A DNA stretch of 64,000 bases from Planctomycetaceae bacterium (GTDB taxonomy: Bacteria; Planctomycetota; Planctomycetia; Planctomycetales; Planctomycetaceae), in contig JAKFWA010000070.1 in the NCBI GenBank assembly GCA_021732995.1, positions 24,733-88,732 of the forward strand. Reading direction: 5' to 3'. The position numbers and the translations under genes are program-made. Below, in pieces: positions 56,472 to 64,000 of the stretch (position 1 is its first letter; each line of letters opens with the position of its first letter). The notes under the pieces were generated by a model, which was not told the DNA's origin, did no database searches, and saw nothing but the letters and a program-made list of their open reading frames with translations.

Positions 56472-56929
56472 TCGACTTCGCGGACGGGATGTGTTCAACG
56501 TTCAGCGCGAGAGGCTCCGAAGAGGCAACTCGGTGCGATTCGGCAGTCCGCGCGGTTGTTGCTTACACACGACGCATGGCAACACGACGGCATCATAGGC
56601 GCCGCTGCTCGTAACTTGACGATCAACAAGGGCTTAAAGCGATTTTGAGGCAGCAGGTTCGGATTTGTCACGTTGCTGATGAACGACGCCAGCGCTGGGG
56701 GGCTTTACACCTTGCTGGCTGAACTTTGCGCTCGCTCAGTTGTTGGAAGTTCTGCTGGCAGTAGCGGTTAAGGAATCGGCGAGTTGCCGGCCGTCGAAAG
56801 TTTGCGGATTGCGTCGCGGGTTTGGCATTCAGCCTGCTTTACACCTTCTCACCAAACACGAGACAGCGACTGCCAAACAAAACGCTGCTCAACGCCAAAC
56901 CAGACACGACTGCCACAAGGACTGCCGAC
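56472..56929. other. Intergenic region without a recognisable gene
   Basis: About 460 bases between the redoxin and pilin-like genes. Short frames show no recognisable protein. No strong terminator was seen. Confidence 0.5.
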
Positions 56930-57232
56930 ATGACGACTCTCTTCACCAAGCTGCTTCGCGATGAAACCGGTTTCCTGGTCTCTGCCGAACTGCTTCTGAT
57001 CGCGACGATCGCGGTGCTGGGAATCGTGGTTGGCCTCTCCGAAGTTGCAGCCGCCGTCAACAACGAACTGGAAGACGTCGCTTCGGCGATCGGTTCGATG
57101 AACCAGTCCTACAACGTCAGCGGAAATCGTTCGTGCCATAAGGGCAGCAAGTCCGGCAGCGGTTTCAGTGACAGCTCCGACTTCTGCGACAGCTCATCGA
57201 TCCAGCCGTCTGGTGCTGAAAGCGAAGAATAG
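56930..57232 (+). CDS. Flp-like small pilin-type protein
   Basis: 100 residues. RDETGFLVSAELLLIATIAV is a short polar head followed by a hydrophobic helix, as in type IVb (Flp) pilins with E at about the fifth position of the mature form. The tail is Ser-rich and includes a Cys pair (NRSCHKGSKSG and SSDFCDSSS). No other tad/pilus genes are near. ATG 56930 gives the best alignment; an open frame from 56822 is not preferred. Confidence 0.62.
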   Translation: MTTLFTKLLRDETGFLVSAELLLIATIAVLGIVVGLSEVAAAVNNELEDVASAIGSMNQSYNVSGNRSCHKGSKSGSGFSDSSDFCDSSSIQPSGAESEE

Positions 57233-57243
57233 TCGCGCGGGCC

Positions 57244-57279
57244 CCAGCCGCTCCGAGCCACCTTTGTCGGAGCGGCTGG
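57244..57279. terminator. Perfect 13-bp hairpin after the pilin-like gene
   Basis: Arms CCAGCCGCTCCGA and TCGGAGCGGCTGG match exactly around a 10-base loop, 12 bases after the stop at 57232. It is followed by TCGACTTACC, not a T-run, so it may be a weak or bidirectional terminator. Confidence 0.6.
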
Positions 57280-57459
57280 TCGACTTACCGCTTGATGGCA
57301 TTGAGTTTACTCAGAACCGTACGGGCGTCTTCCAGTCGAGCATGTTGCTCCTCTGGAAGGCGCCCTGCTGGCATTTCTGGTGAGCTGCGATTCTGATGCT
57401 GCATCTCAGCACTCCGTGCGCGTCGTGAGTGACGAATGGCTGGTTCGTGAGATGCATCC

Positions 57460-58857
57460 ATGTTGCCCGAAGCCACTGCGTTCCTGTCGATCCGAGAGCT
57501 TGCCACGAAGCTGCGTGCTCGCGAGGTCACCTCGGTGCAGTTGACCGAGTTCTTCCTGGAGCGTTTGGATGGCATCGGACCGAAGCTCAATGCGGTCGTG
57601 ACGGTGACTCGCGAACTGGCTTTGCAGCAGGCGAAGCAAGCGGATGCTGAGTTTGCTGCTAGTAAAGACCGAGGTTTGCTGCATGGCATTCCCTACGGTG
57701 CGAAGGACTTGCTGGCGACGAAGAGCATCCCGACGTCGTGGGGCGCGGCACCATTCAAAGACCAGATGCTGGACCTTGATGCGACGGTCATCGTGCGGTT
57801 GCGGAATGCAGGTGCTGTGTTGGCCGCGAAGCTGGCGATGGTCGAGATCGCGGGTGGGCTGGGATACGTCCAGGCCAACGCGTCGTTCTCTGGTCCCGGC
57901 TTGAATCCGTGGGACACCAAGCGCTGGAGCGGTGGATCGTCGACCGGGCCAGGCTCGGCCGTCGGCGGTGGCCTGGTCCCGTTTGCGATCGGTTCAGAGA
58001 CTTGGGGTTCGATCATGACGCCTGCTGGGTTCTGTGGCTTGGCGGGGCTGCGACCTACTTACGGGCGAATCAGCCGCTACGGGGCGATGGCGTTGAGCTG
58101 GTCGCTCGACAAGCTTGGACCGATGTGCCGCACGGCCGATGACTGCGGTCTGGTGATGAATGCCATCGCGGGGGCAGATCCGCTCGACGCCACTTCCAGC
58201 GAGCGACCGTACGCCTACTGGAAGGGGCAACTGAAGCGCGACGGCTTCAAGCTCGGTGTGCTCAAGGAGCGTGCTGACAAAGCCCAACCCGAAGTGAAAG
58301 ACAACTTCGAGAAGTCGCTCGAAGTGCTGCAGCAGTTTGCGACGATCAGTGAGTTCGAACTTCCCGACCTGCCTTGGAACGAAGTCACGGCCACGATCCT
58401 CAACTGCGAAGCTGCGGCTGCGCATGAAGGGTTGATTACAACCGGCGATATCTGGGAGATGACCGCGCAGGAAGATCATTGGGGCATCCACTCGCAGATG
58501 GTCATTCCCGCGAAGGACTACATCAACGCGTTGCGGATTCGTCCCAAGATGCAAAAAGCCCTCGATGCGGCCTTGGCGCCGTTCGATGCAGTGGTCACGC
58601 CGACATTAGCAACGGTCGCGTATCCAAATGACGTTCCGTGGCCCGAGTATCGCAAGGGCTTCCGAGCTGAGAACCTCGGCGGTCCTACGAACGGCTGCGG
58701 CTTGCCCGGGTTGTCGGTGCCTAATGGTTTCGGTGAAGGCAACATGCCGACCGGCTTGCAGTTCATCGGTCGCGCGTTCGACGAGAACGTGCTGCTGGCT
58801 CTCGGCGTGCGCTATCAGGAACTCACCGACTGGCACAAGAAGCATCCGCAGACGTAG
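57460..58857 (+). CDS. Amidase-signature family amidase
   Basis: 465 residues. Hydrolyses an amide bond through a Ser-cisSer-Lys triad. Seen: YGAKDLLATKSIPTSWG with the catalytic Lys, SGGSSTGPGSAVGGGL with the cis-Ser, and GSETWGSIMTPAGFCG with the nucleophilic Ser; the latter has Trp where GatA has Gly. No GatB or GatC gene is adjacent, so it is probably a stand-alone amidase rather than the tRNA amidotransferase. It ends convergent with the acyl-CoA ligase, overlapping it by 35 bases. Confidence 0.92.
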   Translation: MLPEATAFLSIRELATKLRAREVTSVQLTEFFLERLDGIGPKLNAVVTVTRELALQQAKQADAEFAASKDRGLLHGIPYGAKDLLATKSIPTSWGAAPFKDQMLDLDATVIVRLRNAGAVLAAKLAMVEIAGGLGYVQANASFSGPGLNPWDTKRWSGGSSTGPGSAVGGGLVPFAIGSETWGSIMTPAGFCGLAGLRPTYGRISRYGAMALSWSLDKLGPMCRTADDCGLVMNAIAGADPLDATSSERPYAYWKGQLKRDGFKLGVLKERADKAQPEVKDNFEKSLEVLQQFATISEFELPDLPWNEVTATILNCEAAAAHEGLITTGDIWEMTAQEDHWGIHSQMVIPAKDYINALRIRPKMQKALDAALAPFDAVVTPTLATVAYPNDVPWPEYRKGFRAENLGGPTNGCGLPGLSVPNGFGEGNMPTGLQFIGRAFDENVLLALGVRYQELTDWHKKHPQT

Positions 58858-60520
58858 TCGCATACAGCGCGGCGAGGTCGTGTTCATACTTTTGAATGAT
58901 GAACCTGCGACGCACCTTCAGCGTTGCCGTTAGCTCGTCATCTGCGACTTGAAACGGTCTGGCAAGAATCAAAAACTTCTTGATCTGCTCAGGCTGGCTG
59001 ACCTGACGATTCAACACCGCGACACGTTGAGTCAAGAACTCGATGATCTGCGGCGTGGTGATAAAGTCGCCCGCCGTTTCGATGGCACAACCAAGCTGCT
59101 TGGCTTGAGCTGTCAGCTTCTCGAAGTTCGGCACCAGTAACGCAGACACGAACTGCCGACCATCGCCATAGACGACCGCCTGGTCGATGTACTCGTCCTG
59201 ACACAGCAGCCGTTCGAGTTCCGCCGGCGCGATGTTCTTGCCCGCTGATGAGACGAACAAATCCTTTTTGCGGTCGGTGATATAGAGGTATCCGTCTGCG
59301 TCGACTCGCCCCACGTCGCCGGTATGCAACCAGCCGTCAATGATGGTTTGAGCCGTCGCTTCGTCGTTCTTCCAATAGCCGCGCATCACGTGCGGACCGC
59401 GCGTCAGGATTTCACCATCGTCCGCGATGCGAACCTCAACATTTGGCAGCGGCAGGCCGACTGAACCGAGCCGATAGTGCTTGCTGCTGTTGAACGCGAT
59501 GACGGGAGATGATTCTGTCAGGCCGTAGCCTTCTAGCAGAAGCACTCCCGATTCTAGAAAGCCGTCCGCGATGTAGCGCGGCAGCGGAGCGCCCCCTGAC
59601 GTCAGTTGTTGCATGCCGGCACCGAAGATCGATTGCAGGGCCTTGGTGCGAGCCTCCAATGGCAGCGTGGAGATGTTGTTCCAGACCTTCTCGTAGACTC
59701 GCGGCACCGCTGTGAGCCAGTTCGGTTGGACCTGCCGGATGTTTCCAAGCAGGGTGTCAGCGGACTCCGCCAAGGCTACCGTCATTTGCGTGATTGTCGT
59801 GAGATAGTGATCGACGGTGCGAGCATAGATGTGGCTATAGGGCAGCCAGCTCATCAGCACGACATCGCTGCCGAGGTAGCAAATCGCACCCGTCGAATCG
59901 GCGTTACAGAGCAGGTTCTCATGAGTGAGCATCACGCCCTTGGGATGCCCTGTCGTGCCGCTCGTATAGATAATTGTCGCCAACGACTGCCCGTTGAGTT
60001 CTTGCTCGCGGGCTACCACTTTCGGGATGTCTGCGTCGGTGGAGAGATGTCTCAAGCCATCCCACGTCAGCATGCGCAAGCGGCAATTCGGCGGCGGCAT
60101 GATCGCATCGAACGAGATCATGAACTCCAACTGTGGCAGTTGGTCGAGCACCCGAAAGACTTTGTCCGCTTGAGCCTGACTGCTGACCAAAATGCCGCGT
60201 GCTTCGCTGTGTCCCACCTGATAGGCCACCTGGGCCGGAGCGAGCGGCGCATGCAGCGGCACATCGGCCGCTCCGGAACTGAGGATGGCGTGATCGGCAA
60301 TGAGCCATTCGAAACGGTTCTCAGAGAGAATCGCGATACGATCGCCGGCCTGAATACCCAGCGCCATCATCCCCGCAGCGGCGCGATCGGCCTGGCGGCG
60401 ATACGCGGTCCAGGAGATATCGTGATAGAGCCCGTGTCGAGGAAACCGCAGCGCAACCCGCTCACCCAACTGCTGACTCCGCGAGCGATGCAGATCACAC
60501 AAGCTCTTCCAGGCAGCCAT
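58823..60520 (-). CDS. AMP-dependent long-chain acyl-CoA synthetase-like protein
   Basis: 565 residues. Activates fatty acids to acyl-AMP then acyl-CoA, at the membrane or in the cytoplasm. Motifs in order: IIYTSGTTGHPKGVMLTHEN (P-loop), GYGLTESSPV, WLHTGDVGRVDADGYLYITD, RKKDLFVSSAGKNIAPAELE. All look intact. Homology to long-chain synthetases (FadD15-like) is good; chain length unknown. Start 60520 (MAAWKSLCDLHRSRSQ) is preferred over 60583. The acyl-CoA dehydrogenase in this window is not adjacent. Confidence 0.94.
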   Translation of the reverse strand: MAAWKSLCDLHRSRSQQLGERVALRFPRHGLYHDISWTAYRRQADRAAAGMMALGIQAGDRIAILSENRFEWLIADHAILSSGAADVPLHAPLAPAQVAYQVGHSEARGILVSSQAQADKVFRVLDQLPQLEFMISFDAIMPPPNCRLRMLTWDGLRHLSTDADIPKVVAREQELNGQSLATIIYTSGTTGHPKGVMLTHENLLCNADSTGAICYLGSDVVLMSWLPYSHIYARTVDHYLTTITQMTVALAESADTLLGNIRQVQPNWLTAVPRVYEKVWNNISTLPLEARTKALQSIFGAGMQQLTSGGAPLPRYIADGFLESGVLLLEGYGLTESSPVIAFNSSKHYRLGSVGLPLPNVEVRIADDGEILTRGPHVMRGYWKNDEATAQTIIDGWLHTGDVGRVDADGYLYITDRKKDLFVSSAGKNIAPAELERLLCQDEYIDQAVVYGDGRQFVSALLVPNFEKLTAQAKQLGCAIETAGDFITTPQIIEFLTQRVAVLNRQVSQPEQIKKFLILARPFQVADDELTATLKVRRRFIIQKYEHDLAALYATTSADASCASR

Positions 60521-60890
60521 TGCGAACTCCCGTGCGTGGTTCTGGGATCTCTGACGACGCCGTCCGTTGCAGCAGCTTCCCAAGAAGTCGCCAGCAGAAC
60601 AACCGCGTGGAGAGTGTCGCTGATCACTCCGTGACCAGACCGTTCTGATTGCGGAACAATCAGCGACATTATGCCGAGAATCTCAGTCAAGGAATGACTG
60701 AGCTACGCAGGCGAGTCATTCCATGAATCGTATTCCGGCGCTACCCAACTGCGCGGTGGGTCGGTGCATTTGACTCAAACTGTCCTCCGCGGTTGAGGAA
60801 TCTCCGTCTTTCCAATTGAGTCTTTGCAAACGGAAGACATGAAGTCACGATGCATCTGTTCTGAATCTCCGCATGTGTGGGGCCGCGATC

Positions 60891-61526
60891 ATGACCGGGT
60901 GGTGGACTGCAATTTCGAATCGCTATCGTCGCGAACGGCAGTTTCTCAAACAGCTGCCCAGCTTCTGGCGCTTCCTTCGTGCCGCGAAGTATTTGGCCGT
61001 GATGGTCTTGTTGCTGGCGATCACGCGTTACGACGGCACCTGGCCAGCGTTCTTGTTGACGTCGACGAACTGGCGCGACGTCTTGGTCTCCGTGGAAAAA
61101 GCGCCGCGCGTCACGATCGTATCTCACGAATTGTTCCGGCTGGCCGACTATCCGCACGATGGCGCGGTCAGAGTTCGAGCGGTGCTGGCTAATACCACGA
61201 ATCATCCAGTGTGGTTGTACGTCAGGCGACCACGATCCACCTGGGAATGGCTGACGGCGAAGGGGGAATTGGGCAGTGAGTCTTGTGGATTTGGGGCACC
61301 GCCCGCGATGCTCAAGCCAGGCCGCGCGATCTGGTTTGAAGACACCATGTCGGTCAAGGCCGACACCAAGCACATCGACGTGAGTGCTTGGACATTCTGG
61401 ATTGATGGTGGGACTGAGTACTTACTGCGCTCCCGCAGCCAAAAGCTACCCATCGACCTGAGCCAAGCGAAAGTCATCTCGCCGCCAACTGGCGAACCCA
61501 AAGTCATTTCGATTTCGTACTATTGA
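60891..61526 (+). CDS. Hypothetical membrane-anchored protein
   Basis: 211 residues. A single hydrophobic helix (about residues 30-48, LRAAKYLAVMVLLLAITR) after a basic N-terminus, then a mainly beta-type soluble part (VRVRAVLANTTNHPVWLYVR, FWIDGGTEYLLRSRSQKLP). No family recognised. ATG 60891 is preferred over 60873 because of the GGGG sequence upstream. Confidence 0.55.
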   Translation: MTGWWTAISNRYRRERQFLKQLPSFWRFLRAAKYLAVMVLLLAITRYDGTWPAFLLTSTNWRDVLVSVEKAPRVTIVSHELFRLADYPHDGAVRVRAVLANTTNHPVWLYVRRPRSTWEWLTAKGELGSESCGFGAPPAMLKPGRAIWFEDTMSVKADTKHIDVSAWTFWIDGGTEYLLRSRSQKLPIDLSQAKVISPPTGEPKVISISYY

Positions 61527-61705
61527 AGCAAGCCGCAGACGTCTCGTTCGCATGGCTGCCGACTGCCCTTGATGGTCGCGGCCTTGGTGCTCGTCTGGCT
61601 TTCCCGCAGAGCATGGCTGCTCCGCTGGTTTTTGCGGCTCGTTTCCAGCAGAACATCAGCTCCGACTAAGTGCAGAGTTCGCTCGATACACAAGGAGCTG
61701 CGAGC

Positions 61706-64000
61706 ATGGCTCGATCGTTCTTCTGGCTGATCTGCTGGCTGGTACTGGGTGCCTGGGCGTTCGCTGATGAGAAGCTTCAACCTGCTGCGGGTCCGAAGAA
61801 GCCGAACGGCAATCGGCTCACGTATCTCGATGAGCCGTGCAATCCGTACTACGTCCACAAAGACTTTCCGAAGCTGACCACTCCGATGTGGGTCGGCGAG
61901 GAAGGTGTGGAAGCTGTCGTGGTGCTGGCCATCGACGACATGCGCGATCCGGCCAAGTACGAAGCCTACTTGCGGCCCATCTTGAACCGCCTGAAGCAGA
62001 TCGACGGGCGGGCTCCGGTCAACATCATGACCAACAACGTGAAGCCCGATGACCCGCAGTTGCAAAGCTGGCTGGCCGAGGGACTCAGCTTCGACGTGCA
62101 TACCATCGACCACCCGTGCCCGCTGTTGAAGGATGGCGACTTCCCCAAAGCGAAGAGCACCTACGACCGTTGCGTCGACTTGATGGCCAGCATTCCCGGC
62201 AACAAGCCCGTGGCTTTCCGCATGCCCTGCTGCGACTCGCTGAACACGGTCAGCCCTCGATTTTTCACTGAGATCTTTAACCAGACAACTCCCCTCGCCC
62301 CCGCAGGGGGAGAGGGGTCGGTGGTGAGGGGCGATGCTAAGTTCGCTGGCCGTTTCCTCCAGATCGACTCATCGGTCTTCAACGTCTTCACGTCTGACGA
62401 CAAGACCATCCCGCGTGAGTTGGTCCTCGATGCCGACGGCAAAGAACGCTTCGTGCAATACATCCCGTCGAACGTCCCTGGCCGTCCTGAGCGACATACC
62501 AACTTCGTCAACACGATCGAGAACTATCCGTACCCGTATGTCATCGACCGCATGTGCTGGGAGTTCCCTTGCGTCACTCCGAGCGATTGGTCGGCTCAGT
62601 TCCGTCAGAAGCCGAACAACCCCAAGACCGTGGAAGACTGGAAAGCCGCGCTCGACATCACCGTCTTGAAGCAAGGCGTATTCTGTCTGGTCTTCCATCC
62701 CCACAACTGGATCAAGCCCGAGCAAGTCGTCCAACTGATCGATCATGCGGTCACCAGGCACGGCAAGAAGGTGAAGTTCCTGACTTTCCAAGAGTCGCTG
62801 GAGCGGCTCAACAAGCATGTACTCGGTGGACAGCCCTTGCGAGACACGAAGGGCAACGACAACGGAGTGAGACTGCTCGATGTTTCGAGCGACGGACTGA
62901 TAGATGTCGTTATCGCCAACAAGGCCAAGCAACAAACTCGCATTTGGGAAACAGACAAGCTGGCGTGGAACGAAACGGCGTTTCCCGCTCGCTTTGATGC
63001 ACTTCCGCCAGAATGGGATATTCGAATTCCGACCGTTCGCTTCGGTGTCCTCGATGCCGGACTTGTCTGTGCTACTTGGCTGACTCAGAAGACTCAAGCC
63101 CGCGTCGCACTGCACACGGAATCCGCAGTCTGGCGAGAAGGCAGTTGGCAAAAGCTGGATCTTGAAAACTGGGCCGTCGAATCTTTTGAACCTGATCCCG
63201 AAAAAAGTGCGTGTGGAGTGAGGTGGCGTGATCTCGATGGTGACGGAGTGTGCGAAGTCGTTTGGTCTGGTCGGAAATTCACGAAAGATTCGATGGCGGC
63301 GTTCGCCGAACGCGCCAGTGTTTCAATGAAAGACCGCCGCGTGCAGTATGGACCGCTAGTTTGGCCGCAGGCTCTCAAAAAAGAGCCTCTTTCCGATATT
63401 GCTATGGTTGTCACTGTGGCGGAAGGCCCCGTTCCATGGCCGAGCTCGGCGTTTGTCTTGAGTGACCATGCAATCCGATTCATCGACATCAACGACGATG
63501 GGTTTGATGACTTGCTTTACTCCGATCATGCGCGCTACGGCCTTTGGCTCTGGAAACCAGACGGCTGGTCGCACGAGGTTCTTTCGGGAATCCGAGGCAA
63601 GAAGTCTGCGGATAAAGAGTTGCCGCCAATCGTGCGGACGGATGGGTCGAACAACGGCTTCTGGGTGCATTCGGGGCAGTTGGTGTGGATGAATGAAGAC
63701 ACCGCCAAGAACCCGCAGCTCATTGAGACTCGTTCCTTCGACAGTTTGCTTGCCCAGCACCGCAAAGAGACGGCTCGCCGCGAACGCGCGAAGAACGGCC
63801 CGCTGGTCCCGGTTGGCGTGGCGACGGTGGATATCACGCCGGGTTATCCGACTCGCATGGCGGGCTACGGAGCGCGAGTCAAGGAGCATGAATCCGTCGC
63901 GATGCCGCTGCATGCGAAGGCTCTGGTGATCGGCGGGAAGGTCGCGAATGCGAAGCGAGAGACTGCCTCCACCAACGTCCCCCTCGCCCCTTCGGGGAGA
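61706..64000 (+). CDS. Secreted polysaccharide-deacetylase-like / FG-GAP-like / ceramidase-like fusion (3' truncated by window edge)
   Basis: 765 codons visible, open to the end of the window without a stop. Signal peptide at the start (MARSFFWLICWLVLGAWAFA). Residues about 60-370 resemble polysaccharide deacetylases: VVVLAIDDMRDPAKYEAYL, GLSFDVHTIDHPCPLL and VAFRMPCCDS. Residues about 390-690 have repeated DxDxDG-like blocks (DVSSDGLIDVVIANK, RDLDGDGVCEVVW, DINDDGFDDLLYSD) typical of FG-GAP/VCBS propellers. From about 705 a ceramidase-like start appears (GVATVDITPGYPTRMAGYG). The gene carries an in-frame palindromic insert at 62291-62333, and another begins at 63979. AAGGAG lies 8 bases before the ATG. 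Function unknown; probably surface-polymer degradation. Confidence 0.85.
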   Translation, partial: MARSFFWLICWLVLGAWAFADEKLQPAAGPKKPNGNRLTYLDEPCNPYYVHKDFPKLTTPMWVGEEGVEAVVVLAIDDMRDPAKYEAYLRPILNRLKQIDGRAPVNIMTNNVKPDDPQLQSWLAEGLSFDVHTIDHPCPLLKDGDFPKAKSTYDRCVDLMASIPGNKPVAFRMPCCDSLNTVSPRFFTEIFNQTTPLAPAGGEGSVVRGDAKFAGRFLQIDSSVFNVFTSDDKTIPRELVLDADGKERFVQYIPSNVPGRPERHTNFVNTIENYPYPYVIDRMCWEFPCVTPSDWSAQFRQKPNNPKTVEDWKAALDITVLKQGVFCLVFHPHNWIKPEQVVQLIDHAVTRHGKKVKFLTFQESLERLNKHVLGGQPLRDTKGNDNGVRLLDVSSDGLIDVVIANKAKQQTRIWETDKLAWNETAFPARFDALPPEWDIRIPTVRFGVLDAGLVCATWLTQKTQARVALHTESAVWREGSWQKLDLENWAVESFEPDPEKSACGVRWRDLDGDGVCEVVWSGRKFTKDSMAAFAERASVSMKDRRVQYGPLVWPQALKKEPLSDIAMVVTVAEGPVPWPSSAFVLSDHAIRFIDINDDGFDDLLYSDHARYGLWLWKPDGWSHEVLSGIRGKKSADKELPPIVRTDGSNNGFWVHSGQLVWMNEDTAKNPQLIETRSFDSLLAQHRKETARRERAKNGPLVPVGVATVDITPGYPTRMAGYGARVKEHESVAMPLHAKALVIGGKVANAKRETASTNVPLAPSGR
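62291..62333. repeat. GC-rich palindromic repeat inserted within coding sequence
   Basis: The block CCCCTCGCCCCCGCA then GGGGGAGAGGGG pairs over 11 bases with one G-A mismatch and a GCA loop, followed by TCGGTGGTGAGGGGCGA. It encodes TPLAPAGGEGSVVRGDA in frame, unlike the flanking protein sequence. A related block begins at 63979 near the window end. Confidence 0.75.
63979..64000. repeat. Start of a second GC-rich palindromic repeat in the same gene (cut by window end)
   Basis: CCCCCTCGCCCCTTCGGGGAGA matches the start of the insert at 62291 and encodes VPLAPSGR in frame. Its right arm lies beyond the window. Confidence 0.7.

Noticed and set aside
57460..58857. Amidase as the GatA subunit of tRNA amidotransferase
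   Set aside because: No gatB or gatC nearby, and the nucleophile block has Trp where GatA normally has Gly; a stand-alone amidase is more likely.
61520..62113. Minus-strand open frame of 197 codons
   Set aside because: Antisense to the secreted fusion protein; the plus-strand frame has a ribosome-binding site, signal peptide and domains.

Overview
The window looks like chromosomal DNA from a planctomycete (phylum Planctomycetota, probably class Planctomycetia). This rests on gene families that are largely or most typically planctomycete: a DUF1592-type cytochrome-like protein with a DUF1552 partner, a DUF1549/DUF1553 protein with a DUF1501 partner, two formylglycine sulfatases, PQQ-like propellers, ISAzo13-type transposase debris, and many secreted proteins. 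Base composition is moderately GC-rich and no rRNA, tRNA, CRISPR array or prophage was seen. The assignment is by family content only; no search was run.

Layout. 1-3.0 kb: the 3' part of an RND efflux permease. 3.0-4.5 kb: a low-density stretch with a four-helix-bundle (S23-type) gene, odd inverted repeats and the wreck of an ISAzo13-like transposase. 4.6-7.4 kb: a SWIM-SNF2 ATPase on the minus strand. 7.9-25.9 kb: an accessory block, all on the plus strand, of exported proteins: DUF1592 + DUF1552, two sulfatases, a PQQ-propeller with inserted EF-hands, a double esterase fused to an SMP-30-like propeller, then DUF1549/1553 + DUF1501. A RAYT transposase between its own REP-like palindromes sits inside this block, and a third palindrome copy lies 10 kb away. 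The block resembles an extracytoplasmic carbohydrate or sulfated-polymer utilisation locus, but the substrate is not shown by the sequence.

25.9-35.5 kb: housekeeping and signalling: DUF393, ribF, a small membrane protein with a clear terminator, lepA, a large hybrid histidine kinase, a response-regulator-sized hypothetical, a sugar-binding lipoprotein and MgtC. 35.5-49.9 kb: a secreted unknown, a second SWIM-SNF2 ATPase, an oxidoreductase-like protein, an acyl-CoA dehydrogenase, a ceramidase-like protein, a radical SAM HemW-like protein, an Nramp-like transporter without the usual metal motif, and a TlpA-like thioredoxin.

50.1-57.3 kb: a regulatory group: an NtrC-type response regulator that lacks GAFTGA, an ECF-like sigma factor, a Gly/Tyr-rich secreted peptide, a STAS-like protein, a redoxin-2OG oxygenase fusion, a rhomboid protease, a peroxiredoxin-like protein and a Flp-like pilin. 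57.5-64 kb: an amidase, an acyl-CoA ligase, a hypothetical membrane protein and the 5' part of a large secreted protein joining a deacetylase-like domain, a repeat region and a ceramidase-like domain. The coding sequence of this last gene carries palindromic repeat insertions.

The most unusual signals are the RAYT/REP unit, the palindromes inserted in frame in the last gene, the EF-hand insertion in the PQQ propeller, and the response regulator without its sigma-54 contact loop.
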